Positions 28,346 to 41,300 of a stretch of DNA of 64,000 nucleotides are shown here, piece after piece. Source of the DNA: Perognathus longimembris pacificus (Eukaryota; Chordata; Mammalia; Rodentia; Heteromyidae); the NCBI RefSeq assembly GCF_023159225.1, contig NC_063163.1, positions 109,771,885-109,835,884 of the forward strand. Direction: 5' to 3'. The position numbers were made by a program, and so were the translations under genes. The notes under the pieces are model-generated. The model was not told the DNA's origin and ran no database searches. It saw nothing but the letters and a program-made list of their open reading frames with translations. Within the stretch, counting starts at the first letter, position 1. The number at the start of each line of letters is the position of its first letter.

Positions 28346-29547
28346 TGGTAACATTTGTGCAGGAATGAGTTTTCTCCATACTCATTTTCCCCTCTCTGGC
28401 ATCTTTGAGGAAGGAAACTTATTTCATGTATTTCTTTACACAAAGACAGTAAGGAAGCAGATTTAAAAAGGAGTGTAACTAATTTTCTTAAGCATTTTCT
28501 TCTTATTTGTTTTGATTACATTCAACTTATAGCATGAGCTAAAGTAGGAAGAAAATATGTTCTGACAGAAAGAAAAGTCGAAACTCTTAATGGAATCTTA
28601 ATGGAATCAGAACATTGCGCTGGCCAGGGAGTTCTGTGATAATAGTAAATCTGGTAGAAGAAAACTTCTACGTGCTGGTCACATTTGGTGTTTGCTGACA
28701 AAATAACTTGAACTGCTGACACAAAATGCTGGGCTAGTGGAGAATGCGCACCTGGGAAGGCAGGTGAGCCGGGAGCAGGCACAGGAGAAGCCCATCTGTG
28801 CAGACACTGGCTGCGTCCTCAGTACTTCTTATAGTTCATGGGACTAGAAGATTCTGGAAGAAGGGGGGAGTGGAGTCCAAGGTATACACTCATTCCTGAC
28901 AAGTCTCCGTTGTACCCACTGTCATTAGTGTCACCATGAATTAGTTTTCATGAGCCTGAGTTCTCCTGTTCAAAATGAACCTATCCTTAATTAATAACTA
29001 GATAGCCCTGCCTACCTAGGAATGGCTGGACAGTTTCCCTTGTCTCTTTTAACAGAGACTTAGAATCAAGGGGCAGTTTCCCCCCGAATAATTTGCATGG
29101 CTCTTCTTTTCTGCATAGAAAGCCTGCAAAACAAAGTATCTTCTTCATTACTCTGGCAGCCTAGGAGGTGAGTTCCATATATTTTACTATTCAGTAAAAT
29201 TATCAATATTCATTTTAAAGTTGTTTCTTTGTTTTATCCATTCTTGATTTTCTACAGTTAAATAGATTATGTGTGTGTGTGTGTGTTTGCATACATACAT
29301 ACCCACCTTACAAGTACATTAGTTTTGCAAAGTAGCAGAGTAGTACTACAGTTTAAAAAAAAAAACACATACATCACATTCAACTTGGGTATTGGTCCGC
29401 TTTTATTTGAATAGTCAGATTTTCTGGTTAGTGCCCTATAATTTGTAGTAAAGGGACATATGGTATCTATCTTTAAAGATATGGTGGGTAGGTATGAGTA
29501 ACAGGGAAATAAATTAATTTCATTTTTAATGTTCAATTTAGGGCTAA
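28346..29547. other. No gene; short TG repeat
   Basis: Unassigned intron sequence. A short (TG)n run lies at 29271-29287. Confidence 0.45.
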
Positions 29548-30005
29548 GATTTTTTAAATTTAATTTTATTGTCAAGGTAATGTACACAGGTGTTATAGTT
29601 ACATATATAAGGCAGTGAGTACATTTTTGTCAAAGTTGTTACCTCCTCCTTCATTTTTCTTCCACCTAAGTTCCTCCCCAATCCCCCGTGCCCCCCTCCA
29701 GTTGTACAATCGGTTTACAGCATATTGTCTTATAAGTATTGCTATTGCATTGGTTCACCTTTTACCCTTTATCTCTCCATTTTGATGTTTCACTTCCCTT
29801 CCCTAGTTCAGATAAATGTATATACAATACCAAGGGTACCAAATTCAGTTATAGTGACAACAAGGATAAAATCATACGGAAGAATAAAGCAAAATTTTGC
29901 ATAGTACATTGATAATAACAACAATGATAAAGCACTTATTCCCATAACATGGAGTTCATTTTTCTTAGCATCATCTTATAAAGAACTTATTTATATAGAC
30001 ACTAA
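29548..30005 (-). mobile_element. Truncated L1 3' UTR/3' end
   Basis: Homologous along most of its length to the copy at 34192-34630: 'ttattgtcaaggtaatgtac', a C-rich block, 'tgtacaatcggtttacagca', then 'aaatgtatatacaatacc'. It is noncoding. Confidence 0.82.
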
Positions 30006-30960
30006 CGAAACAGGTTTCCTCCTTTCCTCCTTTTCTTTCATAGTAAGTATGTAAGTATTGAATGTGGAATATTTATGTTCCAGACACTCATAGAGACCAT
30101 CATGGTATATGCAAGTATCAGCCATGGCATGTAAAGGAATTCACAGTCTATTGGAGCTGATAGATCAGCTATCTACAGAGCCTATTTATCTATCATGAAA
30201 TTATTCATGACAACATCACTTTCCAACATTTATTTAGGGAAAGTTTAATTAAAACTCCTCTAGACTTTTAAGAACAATTATAAATCCCAAGAATTATTTA
30301 TTTGACTTGTACCAACAGTTTTGAGCTCAATTTTTACTATGTATATAGAGACTTTTTCAAATTGTATTTTAGCTTCTTTTAAATAGAAGGGCTTCACATT
30401 CAGATGCAAAGGAGGGAGGGATGTTCTCAATATGTATTGATGATTTGGGGAGTTGGTAGACCTATTGAAGTCAGTTGTGGAATCCGGACCTTCTACACTC
30501 ATCCTGGCTGACAGCCTGGTAAAACAAGGTGCAGTGTTTGTGATGGCAGCGGTACTCCTCCAGCCTCTGTGTCGGTATTTGGCTACACAAGCCAAGAATA
30601 ATATGAAAACTCACTCTTTTGGGTTTTGTCCTAAATGGTTCTGTATTCCCTTTCCCTCATTTCTCATCTTCTCAGGTATGTAAGGTGTTGGTAAAGGGAA
30701 TCAGAATTTTGTGACAATCCACTTGGGCTTGGAAGGTGGCAGAAAATGAAGCCATGCTTTGACAACAGTTAAAAGCGTGCCATACAGATGAAATAGAGTG
30801 CTAGGAAAGCATGTAAACATGTGTGGATGCCTTCGCAGAATGGGGCCAAGCTGAGAGTGTAGAGGGTTAGACTGAATGGAGAGGTGGAGGGGAGGTGGGT
30901 AGAGAGCCCTGCAGAGGGAAGAGGAGAACTTGCAAACTGCCCTGCTGCCTAGGAGAATAA
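30006..30960. other. No feature recognised
   Basis: Intron sequence with a 76-residue open frame at 30453-30683 that I cannot match to any family. The stretch at 30050-30170 may be an unnamed ancient repeat. Confidence 0.4.
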
Positions 30961-30964
30961 GATG

Positions 30965-30971
30965 GAGAGAG

Positions 30972-31020
<49 letters not shown>
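30965..31020. repeat. (GA)n(GT)n compound microsatellite
   Basis: A short GA run passes into about 22 uninterrupted GT units. Pure runs of this length are usually polymorphic. Confidence 0.93.
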
Positions 31021-31021
<1 letters not shown>

Positions 31022-32457
31022 CAATTGCTTATACTTTAATCAGCTTGGTCCTGTTGAAGTTCTTTATTCTGGGCAAGAAGACAGCAGAGTGGTTTTTCCA
31101 GGGTTTAGAAAATCATTAGTTATGCTTTAAAAGGACTTCCTTCAGGACTGCTCATTCATGTATATAGCAAAACCCAGTTTCTTTCTCATACCAAATATTA
31201 CACAGAGAAACTGTTTCCTAGACAGGAAAGGTAGTTTTGTTACTTCCGTGGCTCCTTGTGGAGCCCATTATTGCATATGTTCTGCTATTTTTCCATAAGA
31301 ACTGCTGTATCAAGCCCCAAATACTTAGCTTATTACCCTAACAGTATATCTTTAGAAATGCAAACCAGGTCTTGTAAGATGGCACACAGATTGTAAAAGA
31401 CATGATAGTGTGGGGAGTGACAAAAACAGAAACAAAATATAGGCATCGTTTGCAATATGGGTACTGGTGATTACATCTCCTTATAGGTTAATTGAGATGC
31501 TGCTAGAGAACTGCATACTCCATTTAGTATTTCATTTCAGATGATTCTTCTTTTAAATTTCTATCCTTGATAGAAAGCATTTATTTAATTTGGTTAGCAT
31601 AAATAAGTACTCAGGAATTGCAACTTGCCACCCGATCACATACTATAAAGACATAACTGGTTTTAATAAAAATCTTTTGAATGGTGATGTATATTTAATA
31701 ATTAGTATAATTATTTTCACAAATGTTTGTATATTTGCATCCCATACACATACACACAGCCTTTGAAAGGAAAAAATACAGTGAAATTGGAGCAAATGTA
31801 GTTTGTAAGACACATTTTTCCTTCTCTTCAAAATTATGAATCACCAATCTTCATATGTATTTCTTGGCATTCTTACAAATTCCTTTTAAACATATATAAG
31901 GGTATATAGGTGTATGTATCAGCATATTACATACATAATAAAGTTTGTATTACACATGCATAATATGTGCATACATATAGCATTTGATTCTTCTTGTTTT
32001 CAGAAACTTTGGTGATGATCACACATGATGAAAACAGAAGAGACTGTGAAATTAGGCCTCATTTTATAGAAGTGATAAGTCACAAATTAGAATTTGTGTG
32101 AATACTGTCATTGAGAGAGAGAGAGAGAGCTGTTGCTAAAACAGTATTTTTCAAAGTAACCAGTGCATTAACCTTTCCAATACTTCATACTTCATTTCAG
32201 TGGAAAAATTTCCAGTTAGTGATAGTAATATTCTCATGCTTTACTTCCTAGTTACTAAACAAACTCATTGTCTACTTAAGAAAACAACATGGAACTATTA
32301 AACAGCATGATGTAGATAACTTTACAGGAAATAGAATAACATGTACTTGTGGGTAAATAGGTGTTGTTTTTTTAAAAAAAATTGTATTCATAAGAAGCAG
32401 CATAGAGGACATTAACATGACAGTACCATTATGTGGTTGCAATAATTGTCACCTCTC
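31021..32457. other. No feature recognised
   Basis: AT-rich intron sequence. A short (GA)n run sits at about 32114-32129. Confidence 0.45.
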
Positions 32458-32549
32458 TTCAGCACTGAGATTTGAACTCAGGAAGGCCTTGCATTTGCAA
32501 GACACCCTATTACTTGAATCACTCCACAGTTCTCTTTGCTTTGGACTAC

Positions 32550-32642
<93 letters not shown>

Positions 32643-32763
32643 CTGAGATTATGTGTATACACAGCCATCTCACTTTTGAGATGAGGTCTTCTTTACCTGC
32701 ACTAGCCTGGAACTACAGCTGCCTCCCACAGCAGGGATAACAAGCATGTACCACCATTCCTAG
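32458..32763 (-). mobile_element. Probable B1-ID dimer whose linker expanded into a microsatellite
   Basis: On the minus strand a B1-like part (about 32672-32763) is followed by the compound repeat and then an ID-like part (about 32458-32522, antisense 'gagatttgaactcagg' and 'ggccttgcatttgcaagac'). The microsatellite sits where an A-rich linker would be, which is the simplest explanation for its origin. Confidence 0.55.
32552..32641. repeat. (TC)n(AC)n compound microsatellite
   Basis: About 25 TC units followed directly by about 20 AC units, almost uninterrupted. Open frames here encode Ser-Leu, Arg-Glu or Thr-His repeats and are artefacts. Confidence 0.95.
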
Positions 32764-33369
32764 AGTAATTAGTCATGTGCAGAATTTGCATTTTAATATA
32801 TTTCTTAATTCCTTTTATGTTTATATATATATACATGTATATATGTCTATAACCTTTTTTCTGATTAGTAACAGCTAACTAAAATGTGGTGAGCTTGCTA
32901 ATAAGCATTGCGTTTCTTTGCTTGTCCATACACCAAAGATGAACTATAGAAGTCTTTCGAAGTTGAGCTAATTTTAAGACTGGTCAGAACACTTAGCAAC
33001 TGCCATATTTGGTCACTCTGCTTGCACACTTACAGTATTTTAAAATAAAAATAGCTGCTTGAATGAGCTAAAAGTATTACCATATTTGTTGATGATAGCT
33101 CATTTGAAAGAGCTAATAAAATTCGTAGTTATGAGCATTTGTCATTTCCAGTTGAAATGTGTAACTTAATAAATTATATTACACATATGAATTTCCTTCT
33201 CAAGGAAAAGTAAGAGGTTCGTGAATGAGTGATGGGCTTTGGATATCTGGTTCATTTCCATGAGGAGTTTTTTCTCATTACTCCTGGCTCAGAGGGGCTC
33301 CACTTTGCTGGGCTCTTGTGATACCTTGGGTATTGCTCATGTATTATTATTCAGTGTGCATCTCTTTCT

Positions 33370-33490
33370 GGAAGATGAGCTCCTGGATAGCTAGGATGCC
33401 ATTGTATTTGTGAGAGAATTCCTCCTGCTTGATGCTTGGCACTGTGCCTGACCCAGAGTAGCATGAAATTAATACCCAATAAATGAAGAG
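33370..33490 (+). mobile_element. L2 3'-end relic
   Basis: The run 'gagctcctggatagctagga', 'ggcactgtgcctgacccaga' and 'acccaataaatgaa' follows the well-known L2 3' terminus. Confidence 0.65.
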
Positions 33491-34191
33491 ATCAGAGAAT
33501 GGAGGAAATTGGGAATTGATGGTGAGAGACTGGTGTTTTGATTTAATTTCTGAGCACCAACTTGATGCACCAATTGTGATAGATTTTGTGTTAGTGAGTG
33601 TTGGGACTATGAAAGAATGAGAAGCAATTCTTCACGGACTTCTCCAGCAAACTAGGTGACTGGCAAAGGATCGTCAAGATCATTTTTCATTAAAATGCAT
33701 TGCTTTGAAGATTCTGAATCTAAAAGGCCTGGAATGAGAATCTCCGAGTCTCAAAGGAGACTCATGCAAGTAGCCTTCCACCCTCCCTCTGAGTTCTGCG
33801 TCTCATTGAAGATAATTTCACTTGAATTATTGATACTGTCAGGATGTCTGGGCATGAACAGAAATATCACAGTTCTCCATTAAAAATTATGACCCAAGTC
33901 TCAAAAGATCATTCTCATTTGTACCCCTCACATGTTTCTTCATTAAACACACCTAGACCTACTAAGATCCATTTACTTCGACCTGATTTCAAAGACAGAT
34001 GTTTTTCCATGTCTGGAGTGCTGACCAGTCTTACACATAGGAACACAGCCCCCTTCGCTCCCTGTGGCCCAGAATCTAATGAAGACTAGTCAAATCTCAA
34101 TTCAAAGTCACAAAAGCTCTGATCACATGGGAATGAGGCTGAATGCCCGCTTGGCTTAGTGCACACATTTATAATATGCTTAAAGGGTATT

Positions 34192-34630
34192 TTTTCTTTT
34201 TTTAAACTTTATCTTATTGTAAAGGTGGTGTACAGAGGGGCTACAGGTACATAAGCAAGGTAATGAGTACATTTCTTGTTGAGCATTGTTACCCCCTCCC
34301 TCATTTTTCTCCCATAATTTCCCTCCCCCCCCATTCTCCCTTCCTAAATTGCAATGTTCATTTCCAACCTATTGTCTTATAAATATCACTCCTTTGTCTC
34401 AGCATGTTGTTATTCCCCATCCTTTCCCCAAGTCACATAAATGTATATACAAGACACAGGGTTCCAAAATCAAAAACAATGTCAACAAGGGATAGACAAA
34501 GGGGGAAAATTGAAAGAAAAACTTTTACACATTACATTAAGAATCAAAATCCCCTGGTTTCCATATCTTGGAGTTCATATCAATTAGCGTCATTTTATAT
34601 GGTCATATATACATAGCTATTGAGCTATTG
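34192..34630 (-). mobile_element. Truncated L1 3' UTR/3' end
   Basis: Antisense L1 3' UTR of the young family: 'ggtggtgtacagaggggcta', 'gagtacatttcttg', a C-rich block, and 'aaatgtatatacaagacaca'. It is closely related to 29548-30005. Confidence 0.82.
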
Positions 34631-37167
34631 AGATCTTTCCTCATGAGCTAGAAAGACACAGCTAAACTATCTCTTTCAAAATCAAGATAACTGACTAAAG
34701 ACCAATTTGACTAATGAAGTAAGATTGGACTGATTTATTTCAATCTTAGAATTCATATGGCAGCTCTGGATTCAACCCCTATAAATCCAAATTGCACATA
34801 CAAGCTCATAGACACCAAATTACTCAGCTTTTCTATTTTTTCTTGATTCCATGAGCATCTGTTGCAACTATTATGCTGCCCCTGACAAGATGTCACTTTT
34901 GATGAGTCCAGTTACTGCATCCAACTTACTTGAATGTGCACTCAGCAACTGTCTCGATTTTTATTGCACTTCAGTTTTTATCGCAAGGAATGATTAGATG
35001 GTATATTGGACCTAAAAAACCTTGCTATCTGCTGGAGATACAGAAGGAACTTAGTAAGAAATAATATGTTAAGTAGGTGTTAAATTAGAAGATGACGTGT
35101 AATGAATAGTAATAGCAGAAGGAATACTGGAGGTGACCAGGCTCTACAAATATAAAGCTTAACCAAGTAGAATTTGATCTTGCATGAATCAAGAGAGAAG
35201 GGAGAGACATGAAAGGTGGTTGAACAAAGGAAACACTTTGAAACAAATAAGAGGGTAAGAGGGGACACAGGGAAGGACATCAGGGGTTCAGAGGAGACTT
35301 AAAGCAGCAGAGGGACCTCCAACGATAGATACAGAACTTTAAATATCAGAAAAAAAAGATTGGATTTGACAAGACAGCAACTGAAGGCATTGGCAGGAGA
35401 CTGACATTGTGAAAAGTAAAGTAGGAGACCACTATTTAAATATGGGTATGCTGGAACAACTTAGAAAACAAGGGGGTTATATACAAGAAAGTGGATGAAC
35501 CAAATTCAAGTTACACTGGTCCCTTGTCAATCCTTATGGTTCTGGGTTTGTTTCAGGCTACAGTTAACATTTTGGTTTATCTCTACCCCAGGCACAGCTT
35601 TTGTCATGTATACCTTCCATTTCTCACTTCTTGTTTTTTCACATTTAAGTCAGTTTTGAAGACAATTGTGCTGCCTGAGACATCGTTCTTCTTCCCAACT
35701 CAGAAGAACACTTACACCCTTCTAAAACCAACTATTTGGAGTAGGAGGGAAATAGAATTTGGAGGTAGACAGACCTGGGGATTCCACTATGTTGTTTTTT
35801 TCTCTGTGTAGCACTGCTGAGTTTCTCATCCTCTTTGATTTTCAGGAATTTTACTTATAAGTTAAAGCTGAGGTTACTTGTTCACAATTAGTAACACGTG
35901 CATTAGAATACATATTATGCATTGTCCACTAAGCGTAATGTAACAGTTAGGACAGTCCTGTGATGTGCACCATTTTCACAGTCTTCTGTGTACAAATAAA
36001 ATGTAGACATGAAGGCTGGAGAAGGAAATAGAGACAGAGAAGGGATCTCTAAGATTGTGACTTGGAAGATGGTTGGAAATGGCATTCTTTACCAGGAAGA
36101 AGAGATGGAAGAGAAATCCCCAAAGGAATGCAAGTTAAGCATTAGAATTTGAAAACTCCAAAATACTACCAAATCCAAAATTTTTCAAGCACAGACATGA
36201 TGTCACAAGTGGAAAACTCAACACGAGGCTCTAAGGCATTGATTGTAGTTGAAATTTGAAAATGTTAAAAATGTATAAATTGCCTTCAAGCTATGTATTT
36301 AAGGTATCCATGGAACATAACTGAGTTGTATATAAATGGCAATGCCTCCAAAAGAGGGGAAATAGTGTGAAGTGTGAAACACTCTATCCAAAACATTTCA
36401 GAGTTGGGCTCCTTAACCTGTATTATAGATTCATTTCAGAGATGATTGGATTGTGAGTGCGTTGGGTGGAGCTCTTTTGGCTGTAGTCAATTATTCATGC
36501 AGCTGGAGAAGGGAACATCTGGAGTGAACATATGGACTTGCTAATCATCAGTGTGCAGGAGACAATTCAAACTACAAGCAAGAAGGAGATTTCTAGGATT
36601 CATCAAGATAACACAAAAAAAGTAAAGATTTGGGGATTTAGATGCTGCATGACAAGGACATTATTTTCCAGAAGAATTGAAAAAAAAAGTTTCCAATCTA
36701 AAAATTGTACATTATGCTTCAGAATTTTGCATTTCTGATTTCTGTGGATAAATTTGAACTATTACCAGAGTTTCCTTTTGACAGCAGTTGGCTGCCCCAC
36801 TAGTAAGGTCCCCAGGTTGAATGTGATTTGTTCATTTTTGTTAGGTCACAGAAACCACAAGGCCTACTTTACATATTTCTTTTTCCCGTTAAGTATTTTA
36901 ATTTGTGATCCCTGAGGTGAGGGGGAGGAGGAATCAAGAAACAGCAGTTTCTTGGAAGCCAACACTGAATTTCAACTCCATTTGGTACCTCAGATAGTAG
37001 TGGGAAGCAAGAACTGAAGAGGAATGTGTTTGTGATTGAGGAACTTGCATCTGAAGAATTATGTGTTCAGGTAACTTTGGGGAAAGCAGTCCTCTAAACA
37101 AATTGGAATTTAAATTTAGAAGCACTAGAGGGTAGTTTTAATTTTTTGTGTCATGAGAAATAAATTT
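34631..37167. other. Intron 2, mostly unassigned
   Basis: No exon seen. Contains a probable MIR (35750-35945). The remaining sequence shows nothing recognisable. Confidence 0.45.
35750..35945 (-). mobile_element. MIR relic
   Basis: Antisense MIR order: 'gacagacctggggattcca', 'actgctgagtttctcatcc', a spaced 'gaattttacttataa', and 'cattagaatacatatta'. Diverged. Confidence 0.5.
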
Positions 37168-37170
37168 AAG

Positions 37171-37793
37171 ACGTTATTTTTTTTCAAATTTTTATTATCA
37201 AACTGATGTACAGAGAGGTTACAGTTTCATACGTTAGGCATTGGATACATTTCTTGTACTGTTTGTTACCTTGTCCCTCATACCCCCCTCCCCACTCCCC
37301 CATACACTTTCCCCCCTAAGGTGTTCAGTTCACTTACACCAAACAGTTTTGCAAGTATTGCTTTTGTAGTCGTTTGTCTTTTTTTACCCCGTGTCTCTCA
37401 ATTTTGGTATTCCTTTTCAATTTCCTAGTTCCAATACCAGTATACATGGTTTCCAATATACTCAGATAAGATTACAGAGATAGTTTAGGTACAACCACAG
37501 GGAGGTGATACAAGAACATCATCAATAATAGAAGCTACAGATACACATGGATGTTGAAAGTAGTTACAACTGTGATATAACAATTGTCTCCGTAATATGT
37601 GTTCATAAGAGTATAGCTATTGGGCCTTGTGATGCTCTGCTATGACTTGCCTAAACCTGTACTAATTATTCCCAATAAGGGAGACCATAGAGTCGATGTT
37701 TCTTTGGGTCTGGCTCACTTCACTTAGTATAATTTTTTCCAAGTCTTTCCATTTCCTTACAAATGGGACAATGTCATTCTTTCTGATAGAGGT
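37171..37793 (-). mobile_element. 5'-truncated L1 (3' UTR plus end of ORF2)
   Basis: The T-rich left end corresponds to the L1 A tail. It is followed by 'gatgtacagagaggttacag', a C-rich block and antisense ORF2 end ('aagtctttccatttcctta'). The L1 stops abruptly where an IDL-Geo SINE begins in the opposite orientation; see findings. Confidence 0.85.
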
Positions 37794-37990
37794 GTATATG
37801 GCCTAGTGGCAAGAGCGCTTGCCTCGTATACATGAAGCCCTCGGTTCGATTCCCCAGCACCACATATACAGAAAATGGCCAGAAGTAGTGCTGCGGCTCA
37901 AGTGGCAGAGTGTTAGCCTTAAGCTAAAAGAAGCCAGGGACAGTGCTCAGGCCCTGAGTCCAAGGCCCAGGACTGGCAAAAAAAAAAAAA
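37794..37990 (+). mobile_element. IDL-Geo dimeric SINE, abutting an inverted L1
   Basis: The left IDL monomer lacks its first few bases ('tatggcctagtggcaagagc', 'ggttcgattccccagcacc'). The Geo right monomer is complete ('gctcaagtggcagagtgtta', 'ccaggactggc') and ends in 13 A residues. Confidence 0.9.
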
Positions 37991-38257
37991 GACATTATTT
38001 TTGATAGATAATTTTTTCAGTGGATGATTATGTTTTAAAGAGAGGGAATTTGCAGTTCTTTTAAATGGATTTTTGTTTGAAAATGACCTGAAATTCAAAA
38101 CAATCCTCTTAGAAATGTGTATAAAATTTCACAGCTGCCATTTAATTAGTTTTGGAGGTTTTAAACATTTAAAAAAAATTCTAATCAGATTGATAGAAAC
38201 TGAATCTAAAGTGTATATATTCATGATCTGGAAGTGGCAGATTCACTTAGGCGACTG

Positions 38258-38375
38258 CAAGCTTGCTGATGGCAGAGACTGCACCTGTTTTCCTGTTAAA
38301 TCTTTGGGGAGCTGTACTTCCACAGCACAGTGTGAAAATTATAGGAAACACTGAGTAAATGTTGCTGAATGTAAA
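38258..38375 (+). mobile_element. L2 3'-end relic
   Basis: 'gatggcagagactgcacctg' followed, after a gap, by 'aacactgagtaaatgttgct' resembles the end of L2. Diverged. Confidence 0.5.
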
Positions 38376-41300
38376 TTTGCATTATTATTCAAGCTGTGAA
38401 TCCACAGATCAAGTGTAATTGCACTGGAGTTTGGAGACTATTAAAGAAAAACAAATTTATCTGCCATGACCACGCTTCCTTTCAAGGAGTCTCTAGATGT
38501 TTCTCATTAGGATAATTGAAGCCAAGTTTGGAAATCTCTAGCACCACAGAAATCCAGATTCTGCAAGACAGAAGAGTTCAGCTGAATACCAAAATCAGAA
38601 TAACAGACCTGGGAGAGACCTCCTGAAACCATGTACATGATAACCACTGGGCCATTTGAGGAATTCTTTCATATAGCAATATCTGCAATGAAAACTGTAT
38701 ATTCAGACAAATATATAGGACTCTCATATTCTATAAAATAATGGTATTAAGGGTTTTTAATTGACTTTCCTGTGGAACATAAAAGAAGGAAAATTAGCTC
38801 GATTGAACAATAAGCAGCTTAATGTAAAATAAAATGACAGCATTTTAGTTGCAAGCATACCAAGAAACTTTAAATCTATAACTTATGATTTGGGAGGAAA
38901 AAAGTGAGGCAGGACAATGAAAAGTTCTGCTTAGTACGGATGAATGACGTTTCCACGGGGCCAACCATGAGACTATATTAAACATTTCATTGATTGTTAC
39001 GTTAGGAGAAATTACAGAGTGGAACTGGAATAGAAATTATGGAAATTACATTTCTGATCAAGGAAATTCGATGAAGGACATTGCGCCATTTCTGTGGAGC
39101 TCAGGAAGATGAGTTTCGTCCTGGATTCGTGCCACTTCACAGCTCATTAGAGGCCTGCGCAGAGGGTGCCCTTTCCTGCCCACCGGGACTCTGGCATTCG
39201 TCCCTGTGGAGCCTCCAGCTCCCAGTGTCCCAGCCAAATGATCCCCTCCGGTGACCCTCACCATTGCTGCACTGGAAATTGTGCGGACTTTGGCCTTGAA
39301 TAGCGAGCAATAGAGACCAATGCTCACGCTTCTGACTTAAAGTGGAAATCCTAATCTTGTTTATTGCCCTTGCCTTGCATAAACTCAAATCCTGAGGAAA
39401 GGTGCACAAGGGAGGTTGGAAACAAGAAGTCATAAAAGAGACTCTCTTAGCAGAGCATGGGAGGCTGGCGGGAGACCAGGAGATCTGCGGGATTCCCGTG
39501 GCCTGGCCCCCATCCCCCTTCCTAGGCAGGAAGAACCCAGCACACTTGAATTAAACTGCCATGTGCATGTACGTCTATGAACACAAGGCCCGCGGTGTTG
39601 CCATGTAAACTGCAAAGTGAATAAAAGACACTTTCATATTTTTTTACAATTTCAGTTATGAAAGAGACTTTTATATTAGGATAAAAATTTCATGTCCAAG
39701 ACACATTGTTCATGAAATGTCGTCTAAGGTAATGATGAACAGACGCTGCAAAAGTGAAGAAAGCAGAATTTTCCCTATTTCTCTTACAAGCCCATTCTTT
39801 CCCATTTTAACATCTAAGAATATTTTGTCATTTTCCCATTTTCCTCAAGATCAGACTCTTGAAGTTCAGAGTCAATCGGTATTCAAAGTCTCATTTACAT
39901 TCCTTAGCCCGCCTGACTGGCATGCCAATCAAAACATGCCATGTTTTCATCCTCCTTCCTTCTCCCTAGATAGAAAAAGCAGGCATCGTGGGAGCAATGC
40001 CAGGGTTTCACAGGAAAGAGTGCCGCCCCTCCCCCTGGGTGTCCCTAGGTTTCGGAAGTCCACCATCTACAGTCTAGCCTCATTTAGAACAGCCATATGG
40101 CCATGTTTCCTCACTGGTATGGCAAGGTCATTGTAAACATATGCTTTGGAAAAAGGATGTGTATTTAATCCGTGAGCATTTTGTGAAGAGAAAGCCTAAA
40201 ATGGTGACATGGAGTGACAGCATACATCCCCCAACAATCAACCATTTCAACTCATTTCAAGAGGGAGAAAGGGTCAGTTCTAATGCTGCTGAGCTAGAAC
40301 TGAGTCAGTACAGTGCCTGTGGCTACCATGAAACCCTCTCTTCCTATCAGTTTGATATGTCTGAGTTCTACCACACATAGAACAATTGCCCAAATGTATA
40401 GCCACATAGAAAGAGGATGTTAGTTTTTAATCTTAGTAAAAGAAGAGAATTCGGAATGTACATAAGATTGAAACACTACAAAAATGCTGTTTAACTTGGA
40501 TACTTTGTGTTCCCATTTGCTGTTTAGAAAATCATCAGCCATTTGAAAATACTTTCCATAAAGCTAGATGATTCTACCAGGGTGAGGAAGGAATGAAAGC
40601 TTTGTTGCTCTAAACAGTAGCAGTGGAAACCCACAATGAGTCTTAATGCATGCATGATATTAGCAGTAGAATGCCATGACTGACACCTTTCAACAATCCT
40701 ATGTTTACCACAGCATAATAGAATTTTTAATGTAATATTATTGTGAAATTAAAGAATGATGCTTTAAAAGTGGAAGGAATTTCTGTGCTAAATAGTATGC
40801 CTAGATTCAATTCATACTGTATAATATGAATCATCTCAGAAAGACAATTGCATTTGTTAACACAATTATTCCTAAATATTTACTGAGCATTCTTCTATGT
40901 ATCACTCCATATTAAACACATTAGAGGACTGAAAGAGCCAGGGAAGTGTGCTGCCTTTCTTGACTTTGAAGTCGAAAAGGAAAAATAAGACATGTAAACA
41001 GCTAAAGATTTCGCAATCTAGAGACTGTGGTTTGCATGTTCTAAGGACAGTTAAGAAAATAAGGTAGTTTTATATACCTAAGGTGGTTTTCAATAACCTA
41101 TATGTTAGGATCCTTATAATATGTTGCCATTTAAAAAATAGGTAAAAGAAAATGTGATTTGAACATGAAGAATCTTAGAAAGGAATGAAAACGAGATTGA
41201 TCATAAAACATGTCTTATGACCAGGGAGGGAGACCCTTGTGCCATATTAACATAGATCTTTGAGATTCGAAATTCTTTTAGTAAAAATCAATTTTTCTAC

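Noticed and set aside
30453..30683. 76-codon open frame followed by a GTATGT donor-like sequence
   Set aside because: The peptide looks superficially protein-like but matches nothing I know. A single donor-like motif is weak evidence. A protein similarity search and RNA-seq junctions would settle it.
32417..32740. Open frames with Ser-Leu, Arg-Glu and Thr-His repeats
   Set aside because: Translation of the (TC)n(AC)n microsatellite and SINE sequence.
37794..37870. Possible tRNA-Ala gene
   Set aside because: The A-box and B-box resemble tRNA, but the sequence continues directly into the Geo monomer and A tail. It is the IDL half of a SINE, not a tRNA gene.
39717..40136. 139-codon open frame in intron 2
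   Set aside because: Length is within chance expectation for a 46-kb AT-rich intron read in six frames. No domain, signal peptide or known family, and no clear splice sites bounding it. Kept only as context for the CpG-enriched patch.
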